From Streptomyces sp. NBC_00223 (lineage in GTDB: Bacteria > Actinomycetota > Actinomycetes > Streptomycetales > Streptomycetaceae), in the NCBI RefSeq assembly GCF_036199905.1, contig NZ_CP108109.1:1364001-1428000 (forward strand): a DNA stretch of 64,000 bases. Reading direction: 5' to 3'. Below the pieces are notes generated by a model. The model had not been told where the DNA came from and did not search any database. It saw nothing but the letters and a program-made list of their open reading frames with translations. The translations under genes and the position numbers were made by a program. Positions 50,512-59,082 of this stretch are shown here, one piece after another. The first letter of the stretch is position 1; every line of letters begins with the position of its first letter.

Positions 50512-52470
50512 ATGCGTGCAGGCGATCGGGTCGGTCCCGACCCCGCCATGGTCGTCGCGGCGCGGGCGGGCGATCAGCGGGCCCTCGACCTGCTGATCGC
50601 GGAGTGCCTGCCGCTGGTCTACAACATCGTCGGGCGCGCCCTGGACGGCCACGACGATGTGGACGACGTCGTGCAGGAGACGCTGCTGCGGGTCGTCCGC
50701 GGCCTCGGCGAGCTGCGCGACCCGGAGGCCTTCCGGTCCTGGCTGGTCGCGATCGCCGTACGGCAGGTCCGTGACCGGGAGGAGGCCCGCAAGGCGTCCT
50801 GGCACCACCGCACCGCGCTGGACGCGGCCGAGCTGATCCCCGACCCCGCCTCCGACTTCGCCGCGCTGACCATCCTGCGGCTCGGACTGACCGACCAGCG
50901 CCGGGAGATCGCGGAGGCGACCCGCTGGCTGGACCCGGACGACCGTACGCTGCTGGCGCTGTGGTGGCTGGAGGAGACCGGCGACATCGGCCGCTCCGAA
51001 CTGGCCGGGGCGCTGGGGCTGACCCGGCAGCACGCCGCGGTGAAGGTCCAGCGGATGAAGGAGCAGCTGGAGACCTCGCGGACCGTGGTGCGGGCGCTCG
51101 GGGCCGCCGACGGGTGCGCCGAGCTGCGCGCGCTGACGGCCGGCTGGGACGGCGTGCCGAACCCGCTGTGGCGCAAGCGCTTCGCCCGGCACATCCGCGG
51201 CTGCGAGGAGTGCGGGCGGCGCGGCGCCGTTCTGCTGCCGATGGACCGCCTGCTCAGCGGGCTGCCGCTGCTGCCCGCGCCGCTGCCCTTCGTCGTTCCG
51301 CACGCGGGCCTCGCCTCGGCGCCCGCCCACACACCCCCCACCCAGGCCGCTTCCCCCACCGCGGCCCCGCGCACCGCTCCGCACCCCCGCCCCCCACGGC
51401 AGCGGAGCGGTGCGCCTCGGGGGAGCCACGCCAGGCCCAGGCTGCCGCACGGGCCGTTCGCGATCCCGGCCGCCGCCGTGGCCGCCGTCGCGGCGGTCGC
51501 GGCCGGCGCGCTGTTCGCCGTCCATCTGACGGCGGACCCGTCGGCGCCCGCCGCGGCGCGGGTCTCGCCGCGCCCGGCCGTCACCGCGACGGCCACGACC
51601 ACGGCGGCGGTCCCGACCACGACGCCCCCGACCACCGCGACGCCCTCGGCCACGCCGAAGAAGACCCCGGCCCGCACCGCGAGCCCGCACACCACCAAGG
51701 CCGTGCCGCCGCCGAAGGCGCCGCCGCCCGCGCCGGCCGTGTCCTCGGTCCGCAAGGGCGTGGGCGTCTGGTCGTTCCCCGGTGTGAACACGGCCCTGGA
51801 ACGGTCGGGCGCGGGCTGGTACTACACCTGGGCGCCGACCCACGACGGCATCAGCGGGCCCGGGTTCGTGCCGATGATCTGGGGCGCCGACAGCGCGGAC
51901 GCGTCGTCGCTGGCGCGGGCCGCGCAGGCCGGACCGTATCTGCTGGGCTTCAACGAGCCGGACATGGCGGGGCAGTCGAACATGACTGTCGATCAGGCGC
52001 TGTCGCTGTGGCCGAAGTTGATGACGACGGGGAAGGTGCTGGGCAGTCCGGCGGTGGCGTACGGCGGTGACACGGCGGGCGGTTGGCTGGACCGCTTCAT
52101 GAGCGGCGCCCAGCAGAAGGGCTACCGCGTCGACTTCATCGCCCTGCACTGGTACGGCGGCGACTTCACGACGCCGAACGCCGTCGCGCAGCTCAAGTCG
52201 TATCTCCAGGCGGTGTACAACCGCTACCACAAGCCGATCTGGCTCACCGAGTTCGCGCTGATCGACTTCTCGAACGGTACGCGCTTCCCGACCGACGCGC
52301 AGCAGGCCGCGTTCGTCACGTCGGCGACGAAGATGCTGGACGGGCTGCCGTGGTTGCAGCGGTACGCCTGGTTCGGGCTGCCCGCGAAGGACGGCGAGGC
52401 CAGCAGCGGGCTCTTCCACGACGGGCCGGTGGAGACGGCGGCGGGACGGGCGTTCGAGGCGGCTCGCTGA
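50512..52470 (+). CDS. ECF-type sigma factor fused through a zinc finger and membrane helix to a GH128-like domain
   Basis: A 652-residue single-chain protein. Residues 15-95 are sigma region 2 (DDVDDVVQETLLRVVRGL) and 145-185 region 4 (ELAGALGLTRQHAAVKVQRM). A zinc-binding anti-sigma-like HIRGCEEC lies near 227. One membrane helix (IPAAAVAAVAAVAAGALFAV) is near 320-342, then a Thr/Pro linker. An extracellular glycosidase-like domain (420-652) has FNEPDMAGQS and IWLTEFALIDFSN, supplying the two Glu expected of GH128/Asl1-type beta-glucanases. It probably senses cell-wall or fungal glucan outside and releases or exposes the sigma part inside; proteolysis is inferred. Confidence 0.9.
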   Translation: MRAGDRVGPDPAMVVAARAGDQRALDLLIAECLPLVYNIVGRALDGHDDVDDVVQETLLRVVRGLGELRDPEAFRSWLVAIAVRQVRDREEARKASWHHRTALDAAELIPDPASDFAALTILRLGLTDQRREIAEATRWLDPDDRTLLALWWLEETGDIGRSELAGALGLTRQHAAVKVQRMKEQLETSRTVVRALGAADGCAELRALTAGWDGVPNPLWRKRFARHIRGCEECGRRGAVLLPMDRLLSGLPLLPAPLPFVVPHAGLASAPAHTPPTQAASPTAAPRTAPHPRPPRQRSGAPRGSHARPRLPHGPFAIPAAAVAAVAAVAAGALFAVHLTADPSAPAAARVSPRPAVTATATTTAAVPTTTPPTTATPSATPKKTPARTASPHTTKAVPPPKAPPPAPAVSSVRKGVGVWSFPGVNTALERSGAGWYYTWAPTHDGISGPGFVPMIWGADSADASSLARAAQAGPYLLGFNEPDMAGQSNMTVDQALSLWPKLMTTGKVLGSPAVAYGGDTAGGWLDRFMSGAQQKGYRVDFIALHWYGGDFTTPNAVAQLKSYLQAVYNRYHKPIWLTEFALIDFSNGTRFPTDAQQAAFVTSATKMLDGLPWLQRYAWFGLPAKDGEASSGLFHDGPVETAAGRAFEAAR

Positions 52471-52527
52471 GCGGTGGGTTCACCGGCCGGTCCCGGAGCG
52501 CTCACCTGCCGGTCCCGGGGCGCGCGT

Positions 52528-53667
52528 TCACGGCGCCATGAAGCGTACGTCGTGCGCCACGCCCGGGTCCGCGGCCGCCAGCAGCCGCGCGCCCTCCTCG
52601 GCGAGGGTGTCGCGGTCGGCGGGCGACAGGGGCGCGAAGGGCGTCACGACGACCGCCGCCGTGCCCTTCGTCCGCGCGAACACCCAGGTGCCGCCCACGA
52701 ATCCGTCGACCAGGATCATGCCGCGGACCAGGCCGTTGACGGAGATCACCCGGGTCTTGTGCTCGGTCGCCAGTACCCGGGTGCGGTCGGCGTGGGAGAG
52801 CACGAGGTTGTCGAAGTCGGCGACCAGGCGGGCGGGGACGGGCACATCGGGGTCGGTGAGTTCGGCCTCCGGCAGGTCGTAGAGCACCCGGCCCTCGCCG
52901 TCGGTGTACGTGCGCAGGTCCAGGGCGGTGAAGGCGGGTTTCAGGCCGGTCAGTCCGCTCCACTTCTGCATGTCGGCGGGCGTGGCCGGGCCGAAGGCGG
53001 CGAGATAGCGGCGGACGAGGGAGGCGGGCGTCGGCGAGGGGCCGGGCAGGGCGGCAGGCTCGGGCGGCGCGCCCAGCCAGTCGTCCAGGAGCGCGTACCG
53101 GGGGCCGCCGCCCGCTCCCCACACTCCGCGCGGCGGCAGTTGGACCAGCGGGGTCCACATCCGCAGCGCGTTGACGAGCGAGGCCGGGTCGGCGGCCGGG
53201 AAGCGCCGGCCGAGCGCGGTCCGCAACTCGGCCGGAGTCAGGGGCTGTTCGGTCAGCAGCGCGCGCCCGTGGGCGACGGCCTCGGCCCGGTCGACGCCCT
53301 TGATCCCGGCCGCCCACTGCGAGACGGCCAGCGTCCGCTCGAACATCGGCCGCATCCACGGCCGCAGCAGCAGCGCGTCCTCGGCCGTCACGAGATGGAC
53401 GGTGCCGCGCATCAGCGTCAGCCGGACCACCCGGCGTTCGGTGAGCAGCGCGCCCAGCTCCGCGAAGTCGAACCGGTCCAGCCGGCTCCACAGCCCCGGA
53501 TACGGCGAGGTGGGCACCTGCGACTGAAGCCCCAGCAGGTGGGCGACGACCTTCTCGGCGCCCATGCCGGTCCGCTCCAGCAGGAGTTGGCGGGCCAGCA
53601 GGGTCCGGTTGAGCGTCCGGCGGTCCAACGGTACGGGTGTGCGGCGCGGTGACGGCGTGACGTGCAT
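52528..53667 (-). CDS. Winged-helix DNA-binding domain protein (HTH_42 family)
   Basis: A 379-residue protein of the YcaQ/HTH_42 family, some members of which are DNA glycosylases for interstrand crosslinks or alkylation damage. LLARQLLLERTGMGAEKVVA and HLLGLQSQVPTSPYPGLWSR (residues about 20-60) and RGTVHLVTAEDALLLRPWMR are the family blocks; SLVRRYLAAFGPATPADMQK (near 215) is a second winged-helix element. ATG 53667 is used; ATG 53721 would add 18 residues. It could protect against self-made genotoxins in relatives, but nothing here points to one. Confidence 0.88.
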   Translation of the reverse strand: MHVTPSPRRTPVPLDRRTLNRTLLARQLLLERTGMGAEKVVAHLLGLQSQVPTSPYPGLWSRLDRFDFAELGALLTERRVVRLTLMRGTVHLVTAEDALLLRPWMRPMFERTLAVSQWAAGIKGVDRAEAVAHGRALLTEQPLTPAELRTALGRRFPAADPASLVNALRMWTPLVQLPPRGVWGAGGGPRYALLDDWLGAPPEPAALPGPSPTPASLVRRYLAAFGPATPADMQKWSGLTGLKPAFTALDLRTYTDGEGRVLYDLPEAELTDPDVPVPARLVADFDNLVLSHADRTRVLATEHKTRVISVNGLVRGMILVDGFVGGTWVFARTKGTAAVVVTPFAPLSPADRDTLAEEGARLLAAADPGVAHDVRFMAP

Positions 53668-53786
53668 GGTGTCCACGGTAGGCCGGATCGCGGACAGTTC
53701 CGTTCCGCGATGCCCGCCCATGGGGACGGCACGCGTCCGGACAGGTGACGCCGGGCCGCGCCCGCGTCACGGCGGCCGCCCGGGCG

Positions 53787-54983
53787 TCACGGAGTGGGCG
53801 TGCCGAGGTGGGGGGCGTCGTGGTGGATCGGCGTGCGGGTGGTGGTCAGGGGGTCGCCGGTGCCGCCGTGGCGGGCGGCGACGATCTCCGCGGCGATGGA
53901 CAGCGCCGTCTCCTCCGGAGTGCGCGCGCCCAGGTCGAGGCCGATCGGCGAGTGCAGCCGGGCCAGTTCGGGCCCGGTGACCCCCGCCGCCCGCAGCCGG
54001 TCGAGCCGTTCGACGTGGGTACGGCGTGAGCCCATCGCGCCGACATAGCCGACCGGAAGCCGCAACGCCCGTTCCAGCAAGGGGAGATCGAACTTCGGGT
54101 CGTGGGTGAGCACACACACCGCCGTACGCCCGTCCAGCCGTCCGGCCCGCGCCTCGGCGTCGAGATAGCGGTGCGGCCAGTCCACGACGACCTCCGCGGC
54201 GTCGGGGAAGCGCGCGGTGGTCGCGAACACCGGCCGCGCGTCGCAGACCGTCACCCGGTAGCCGAGGAACCGGCCCGCCTGTACCAGCGCGGCCGCGAAG
54301 TCGACGGCGCCGAAGACCAGCAGCCGGGGCGGCGGCACCCGGGACTCGACCAGCAGCGTCAGCGGCTCCCCGCAGCAGCTGCCGTCCGCGCCGATCACCA
54401 CCGTGCCGGTCCGCCCGGCCGCCAGGGCGGACCGCGCGGCGGCCGCGGCCGTACGGTCCCGCCGTCCGTCGCCCAGCGAGCCCGCCGCGATGCCGCCGGT
54501 GTCGACCAGCAGCGCGCGGCCGAGCAGGTCGGCGGGCCCCGCCGTCACCCGGGCCAGCGCCACCGGCTCCCCCGCGACGGCGGCGGCCAGCGCGCGGACG
54601 ACCTCGGGCCGCTCAGTGGGGTCGATCCGCTGGACCAGGACGTCGATCTCGCCGCCGCAGGTCAGCCCGACCGCGAAGAGGTCACCGTCAAAGCCGCCGC
54701 CCGAGCCGCCCGAGCCGCCGAAGCCACCGAAGCCGTCAGAACTGCCGAAGCGCTCGACCCGCGCACCCGGCCCCTCCCCCGCCAGCGCCTCCCGGCACAG
54801 CTCGTACACCGCCCCCTCGACGCACCCGCCCGACACGCTGCCGACCGCCTGCCCCGAGCCGTCCACGGCGAGCGCCGCCCCCGGCTGCCGCGGCGCGCTC
54901 CCGCCGGTCGCGGCCACCGTCGCTACGGCGAACGGCAGCCCGCGCCCGCACCAGCCGTACAGCTGCTCGGCGATCTCCAGCAC
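53787..54983 (-). CDS. xdhC: XdhC-family molybdenum cofactor maturation protein
   Basis: A 398-residue chaperone that sulfurates and inserts the molybdenum cofactor into the xanthine-dehydrogenase-type enzyme encoded just upstream. The N-terminal GGSAPRQPGA and GSVSGGCVEG blocks, the Rossmann region PRLLVFGAVDFAAALVQAG (near 245) and GAMGSRRTH (near 325) are characteristic. A Gly/Phe-rich loop (FGGFGGSGGSGGGF) near residue 85 is an unusual low-complexity insertion. It is 54 bp from the large subunit on the same strand. Confidence 0.93.
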   Translation of the reverse strand: MLEIAEQLYGWCGRGLPFAVATVAATGGSAPRQPGAALAVDGSGQAVGSVSGGCVEGAVYELCREALAGEGPGARVERFGSSDGFGGFGGSGGSGGGFDGDLFAVGLTCGGEIDVLVQRIDPTERPEVVRALAAAVAGEPVALARVTAGPADLLGRALLVDTGGIAAGSLGDGRRDRTAAAAARSALAAGRTGTVVIGADGSCCGEPLTLLVESRVPPPRLLVFGAVDFAAALVQAGRFLGYRVTVCDARPVFATTARFPDAAEVVVDWPHRYLDAEARAGRLDGRTAVCVLTHDPKFDLPLLERALRLPVGYVGAMGSRRTHVERLDRLRAAGVTGPELARLHSPIGLDLGARTPEETALSIAAEIVAARHGGTGDPLTTTRTPIHHDAPHLGTPTP

Positions 54984-55037
54984 GGTCGCTCACCTCCTCG
55001 GGCCGCGGACTCCGGTACGCGAGACAGCGGGCCCCGC

Positions 55038-57440
55038 TCAGGCCCCCGTCAGATGCTCGGGCCGGATCGGCGTCCGGTGGAGCGCGAGTCCGGTCGCCTG
55101 CCGGATGGCGGCGAGCACGGCCGGGGTGGACGACAAAGTGGGCGCCTCGCCCACGCCGCGCAGCCCGTACGGGGCGTGGTCGTCGGCGAGTTCGAGCACG
55201 TCGATCGGAATGGCCGGGGTGTCGAGGATGGTCGGGATGAGGTAGTCGGTGAAGGACGGGTTGCGCACCTTCGCGGTCTTCGGGTCCACCAGGATCTCCT
55301 CCATCACGGCCACGCCGAGGCCCTGTGTGCTGCCGCCCTGGATCTGCCCGGCGACCGACAGCGGATTGAGCGCCCGGCCGACGTCCTGCGCGCAGGCCAG
55401 CTCCACCACCTTGACCAGGCCGAGTTCGGTGTCGACCTCGACCACGGCCCGGTGCGCGGCGAAGGAGTACTGCACATGGCCGTTGCCCTGCCCGGTGCGC
55501 CGGTCGAACGCCTGGGTCGGCCGGTGTCTGAACTCCATCTCCAGCTCGACGACTTCGTCCTCCAGCACGTCGGCGATGCCGGCCAGCGCCTCGCCGCCGT
55601 CGGTGACCACCCTGCCGCTCTCCAGCAGGAGTTCGGCCGTCGCCCAGGCCGGGTGGTAGCTGCCGAACCGGCGGCGGCCGAGTTCGAGCACCTTCGCCCG
55701 TACGGCCTCGCAGGCCTGCTTGACCGCGCCGCCGGTCATGTACGTCTGCCGGGAGGCCGAGGTGGAGCCGGCCGAGCCGACCCGGGTGTCGGCGGGCAGG
55801 ATCGTGACCTGGGTGACGCCGAGTTCGGAGCGGGCGATCTGCGCGTGCACGGTGACGCCGCCCTGCCCGACCTCGGCCATCGCGGTGTGCACGGTGGCCA
55901 CGGGCTCGCCGCCCACGGCCTCCAGCCGGACCCGGGCGGTGGAGTAGTCGTCGAAGCCCTCGGAGAAGCCGACGTTCTTGATGCCGACCGCGTAGCCGAC
56001 CCCCCGGACCACGCCTTCGCCGTGCGTGGTGTTGGACAGGCCGCCGGGCAGGGCCCGTACGTCGGCGGGGCCGCCGGCGACCTCCCACTGCCGTTCCGGC
56101 GGCAGCGGGCGGGACTTGACCCGGCGCAGCAGTTCGGCGACCGGCGCCGGGGAGTCCACGCGCTGGCCCGTGGGCATGAGCGAGCCCTGTTCCATGGCGT
56201 TGATCTGCCGGAACTCCACCGGGTCCAGGCCGAGTTCGGCGGCGACCTGGTCCATCTGGGCCTCGTAGGCGAAGCACGCCTGGACCGCGCCGAAGCCGCG
56301 CATCGCGCCGCAGGGCGGGTTGTTGGTGTAAAGGGCGAGCGCCTCGATGTCGACGTCCTCCACGACGTACGGGCCCACCGACAGGGAGGCGGCGTTGCCG
56401 ACGACGGCCGGGGAGGAGGAGGCGTAGGCGCCGCCGTCCAGCACGATGCGGCACTTGACGTGGGTGAGCCTGCCGTCGCGGGTGGCGCCGTGCTCGTACC
56501 GGAGTCTGGCGGGGTGGCGGTGGACATGGCCGAAGAAGGACTCGAAGCGGTTGTAGACCATCTTCACGGGCCGGCCGGTGCGCAGCGCGAGCAGACAGCC
56601 GTGGATCTGCATCGAAAGATCCTCGCGGCCGCCGAACGCGCCGCCGACGCCGGAGAGCGTCATCCGGATCTTCTTCTCGGGCAGGCCGAGCACGGGCGCC
56701 ATCTGCCGCAGGTCGTTGTGGAGCCACTGGGTGGCCACGTACAGGTCGACGCCGCCGTCCTCGGCCGGGACCGCGAGCCCGGACTCGGGGCCGAGGAACG
56801 CCTGGTCCTGCATGCCGAAGACATAGTCGCCGGTGACGATCACGTCCGCGCGCCGGGCGGCCGCGCCGGCGTCGCCGCGCCGAATCGGCTGCCGGTGCAC
56901 GACGTTGGGGTGCGGGACGTGCCGGCTGTACTCGTCCTCGCGGCCCTCGTGCACCAGCACCGCGCCGGGGCCGGTGGCGGACGCCTCGTCGGTGACGACG
57001 GGCAACTCCTCATACGTGACGCGGATCTTGGCGGCGGCCCGGCGGGCGGTCTCCGGGTGGTCGGCGGCGACCAGCGCGACCGGCTCGCCGTGGTGGCGCA
57101 CCTTGCCGTGGGCGAGGACGGGGGTGTCCTGGATCTCCAGGCCGTAGGTGCGTACGGGGGTGGGCAGGTCGTCGTAGGTGAGCACGGCGCGCACCCCGGG
57201 GACGGCCAGCGCCTCGGCGGTGTCGACCGACACGATCCGGGCGTGCGCGAGGGTGCTGCGCAGGGTGTGGCCCCACAGCATGTCCTCGTGCCACAGGTCG
57301 GAGGCGTACGCGAACTCGCCGGTCACCTTGAGGATGCCGTCCGGGCGGGCGGTGGACTCGCCGATGCCGCCGCCGGTGGCCGGGTTCTGGGTCAGTCCGG
57401 TGGGAAGGCGGCCGGGGACGCCGGGTGTCGGTACGGCCAT
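55038..57440 (-). CDS. Xanthine dehydrogenase-type molybdopterin-binding large subunit
   Basis: An 800-residue catalytic subunit that hydroxylates a purine (hypoxanthine to xanthine to urate, by analogy) at the Mo centre. LSGVGGAFGGREDLSMQIHG (near 260), AMRGFGAVQACFAYEAQMDQ (near 375), QGGSTQGLG and the late GLRGVGEAPT with the catalytic Glu (near 770) are all present. ATG 57440 is chosen because GGGAG is eight bases upstream; GTG 57446 overlaps the previous stop. With the Fe-S and FAD subunits it forms a three-subunit enzyme. Another purine- or CO-type substrate is possible, but PucR and urate genes favour xanthine. Confidence 0.93.
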   Translation of the reverse strand: MAVPTPGVPGRLPTGLTQNPATGGGIGESTARPDGILKVTGEFAYASDLWHEDMLWGHTLRSTLAHARIVSVDTAEALAVPGVRAVLTYDDLPTPVRTYGLEIQDTPVLAHGKVRHHGEPVALVAADHPETARRAAAKIRVTYEELPVVTDEASATGPGAVLVHEGREDEYSRHVPHPNVVHRQPIRRGDAGAAARRADVIVTGDYVFGMQDQAFLGPESGLAVPAEDGGVDLYVATQWLHNDLRQMAPVLGLPEKKIRMTLSGVGGAFGGREDLSMQIHGCLLALRTGRPVKMVYNRFESFFGHVHRHPARLRYEHGATRDGRLTHVKCRIVLDGGAYASSSPAVVGNAASLSVGPYVVEDVDIEALALYTNNPPCGAMRGFGAVQACFAYEAQMDQVAAELGLDPVEFRQINAMEQGSLMPTGQRVDSPAPVAELLRRVKSRPLPPERQWEVAGGPADVRALPGGLSNTTHGEGVVRGVGYAVGIKNVGFSEGFDDYSTARVRLEAVGGEPVATVHTAMAEVGQGGVTVHAQIARSELGVTQVTILPADTRVGSAGSTSASRQTYMTGGAVKQACEAVRAKVLELGRRRFGSYHPAWATAELLLESGRVVTDGGEALAGIADVLEDEVVELEMEFRHRPTQAFDRRTGQGNGHVQYSFAAHRAVVEVDTELGLVKVVELACAQDVGRALNPLSVAGQIQGGSTQGLGVAVMEEILVDPKTAKVRNPSFTDYLIPTILDTPAIPIDVLELADDHAPYGLRGVGEAPTLSSTPAVLAAIRQATGLALHRTPIRPEHLTGA

Positions 57441-57442
57441 GG

Positions 57443-57919
57443 TCACATCTCCCGTCCGGTGCGGGCCGCGGCCAGGCGTACGGCGTCGAGGATCTTCTCG
57501 TAGCCGGTGCAGCGGCAGAGGTTGCCGGACAGCGCCTCGCGGATGTCGCCGTCGGTCGGTTCGGGGTTGCGTTCCAGCAACTCGTCGGCGGTGACCAGCA
57601 GTCCGGGGGTGCAGAAGCCGCACTGCACGGCGCCGGCCTCGACGAACGCCTGCTGGACGGTGGACAGTTCGCCGTCGGGCCCGGCCAGGCCCTCGACGGT
57701 GACGACCTCGCGGCCCTCGGCCTGTCCGGCGGCCACCAGGCACGAGCAGACCGGCACACCGTCGAGCCGGACCGTACAGGAGCCGCATTCGCCCTGCTCG
57801 CAGGCGTTCTTGGAGCCCGGCAGGCCCATCCGCTCACGCAGCACGTACAGCAGGCTCTCGCCCTCCCACACGTCATCGGCGTGCTGCGGGCGGCCGTTGA
57901 CGGTGAAGTTCACGCGCAT
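57443..57919 (-). CDS. Xanthine dehydrogenase-type [2Fe-2S] subunit
   Basis: A 158-residue electron-transfer subunit. The plant-ferredoxin-type cluster is bound by NACEQGECGSCTV and the following Cys in PVCSC (residues about 38-60). The second, helical cluster is bound by QCGFCTPG (near 100) and LCRCTGY (near 137). It passes electrons from the Mo site to the FAD subunit. ATG 57919 overlaps the FAD-subunit stop by 10 bp, and its own stop is three bases from the large-subunit ATG. Confidence 0.95.
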   Translation of the reverse strand: MRVNFTVNGRPQHADDVWEGESLLYVLRERMGLPGSKNACEQGECGSCTVRLDGVPVCSCLVAAGQAEGREVVTVEGLAGPDGELSTVQQAFVEAGAVQCGFCTPGLLVTADELLERNPEPTDGDIREALSGNLCRCTGYEKILDAVRLAAARTGREM

Positions 57920-58797
57920 GACGCCGTCCTTCCCTGGCCCCGGTACTGCTCCCAGGCCCAGTCCAGGGTGCGGCGGGCCATCACGCCGAGTGCGTGTCTG
58001 CGGTACGCGGCGGTGCCGCGCACGTCGTCGATCGGGCGGGCGGACGCGGCTACCAGGAGCGCGAACTGCCGTGCCACCGACGGCGGTACGGGTCCGCCGC
58101 CCTCCCACAGACCGGCCTCGTCCAGCGCCGCCGTCAGGAACTCCTCGGCGGCCGTGGCCCGGATCGGGGTCGGCGCGGCCGAGCCGATGCCGGTGCGGAC
58201 CGTACGGGTGTCGGGGTGCAGGGCGACGGCGAAGGCGCACACCGCGATGACCATCGCGTTGCGGGTGCCGACCTTGGAGAACTGCTGCGGCCCGGTGGCC
58301 TTCTTCAGGTGCACCGCCCGGATCAGCTCGTCGGGCGCCAGCGCGTTGCGCTTCACACCGGTGTAGAAGTCGTCGACGGGGATCATCCGGGTGCCGCGCA
58401 CCGACACCGCCTCGACCTCGCCGCCGCCCGCGAGCAGCGCCGGGTGGGCGTCCCCGGCCGGGGAGGCGGTGCCCAGGTTGCCGCCGACGCCGCCGCGGTT
58501 GCGGATCTGCGGAGAGGCGACCGTACGGGCGGCGAGCGCGAGGGCCGGCAGCTGGTCTCCCAGCTCGGCCATGATCCGGGTGTACGGGACGCCCGCGCCG
58601 AGCCGTACGGTGTCCGGGCCGGCCTCCCACTCCTGGAGTTCGGCGACGCGGTTGAGGTCCAGCAGATGGTCCGGCCTGCGGTGGTCGAAGTTGATCTCGA
58701 CCATCACGTCCGTGCCGCCCGCCAGGGGCACGGCGGTGGGGTGCGCGGCCTTGGCGGCCAGCGCCTCCTGCCAGTCGGCCGGGCGCAGGAACTCCAT
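57910..58797 (-). CDS. Xanthine dehydrogenase-type FAD-binding subunit
   Basis: A 295-residue FAD subunit that delivers electrons to NAD or another acceptor. PLAGGTDVMVEINF (near residue 22) and IRNRGGVGGNLGTASPAGD (near 102) are the standard FAD-binding motifs of the CO-dehydrogenase flavoprotein family. ATG 58797 follows AAGAGGA; longer frames to 58956 run through purine-rich spacer and are not coding. First gene of the operon, divergent from the PucR regulator. Confidence 0.93.
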   Translation of the reverse strand: MEFLRPADWQEALAAKAAHPTAVPLAGGTDVMVEINFDHRRPDHLLDLNRVAELQEWEAGPDTVRLGAGVPYTRIMAELGDQLPALALAARTVASPQIRNRGGVGGNLGTASPAGDAHPALLAGGGEVEAVSVRGTRMIPVDDFYTGVKRNALAPDELIRAVHLKKATGPQQFSKVGTRNAMVIAVCAFAVALHPDTRTVRTGIGSAAPTPIRATAAEEFLTAALDEAGLWEGGGPVPPSVARQFALLVAASARPIDDVRGTAAYRRHALGVMARRTLDWAWEQYRGQGRTASCA

Positions 58798-58837
58798 GCG
58801 GGGTCCTCTTCTCGAATTCCCGGTGCCGATGATCGCT

Positions 58838-58914
58838 TCGAGGGTGAGGAGGGGGACGAAGGGGAGGAGGGGAGGAGGGGAGGAGGGGAGGAGGGGGGCG
58901 AGGGGGAGGAAAAG
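58838..58914. repeat. Polypurine minisatellite (GAGGAGGGGAGG) in the pucR-xdh promoter region
   Basis: About 75 bp of almost pure G/A on the plus strand made of GGAGGAGGGGA-type units, between the divergent xdh and pucR genes. Such tracts can form triplex or quadruplex DNA and vary in length by slippage. Confidence 0.75.
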
Positions 58915-58950
58915 CTGCTCCTGATGAGCAGAACACGCGTTGTCCGCCCA

Positions 58951-58964
58951 GTACACGGCTGTAC
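58951..58964. promoter_or_regulatory. Inverted repeat GTACA-CGGC-TGTAC upstream of pucR
   Basis: A 5-4-5 palindrome in the divergent region, about 120 bp before the PucR start. It is a possible PucR or other regulator site; short enough to be chance. Confidence 0.35.
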
Positions 58965-59082
58965 GGCCGTCCGGGTGCAGTCACCGAAACCATGAAGCGT
59001 CCGACCGGCCGGCTCGCGGGTCTTGTAGATTCCTCCGAAGGGGCACCCGGGGACGACTCCGACACCGAACAGGGCGACGACG

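Noticed and set aside
54102..57503. 1,133-codon plus-strand frame across xdhC and the Mo subunit
   Set aside because: Same compositional shadow; the minus-strand proteins have full conserved motifs.
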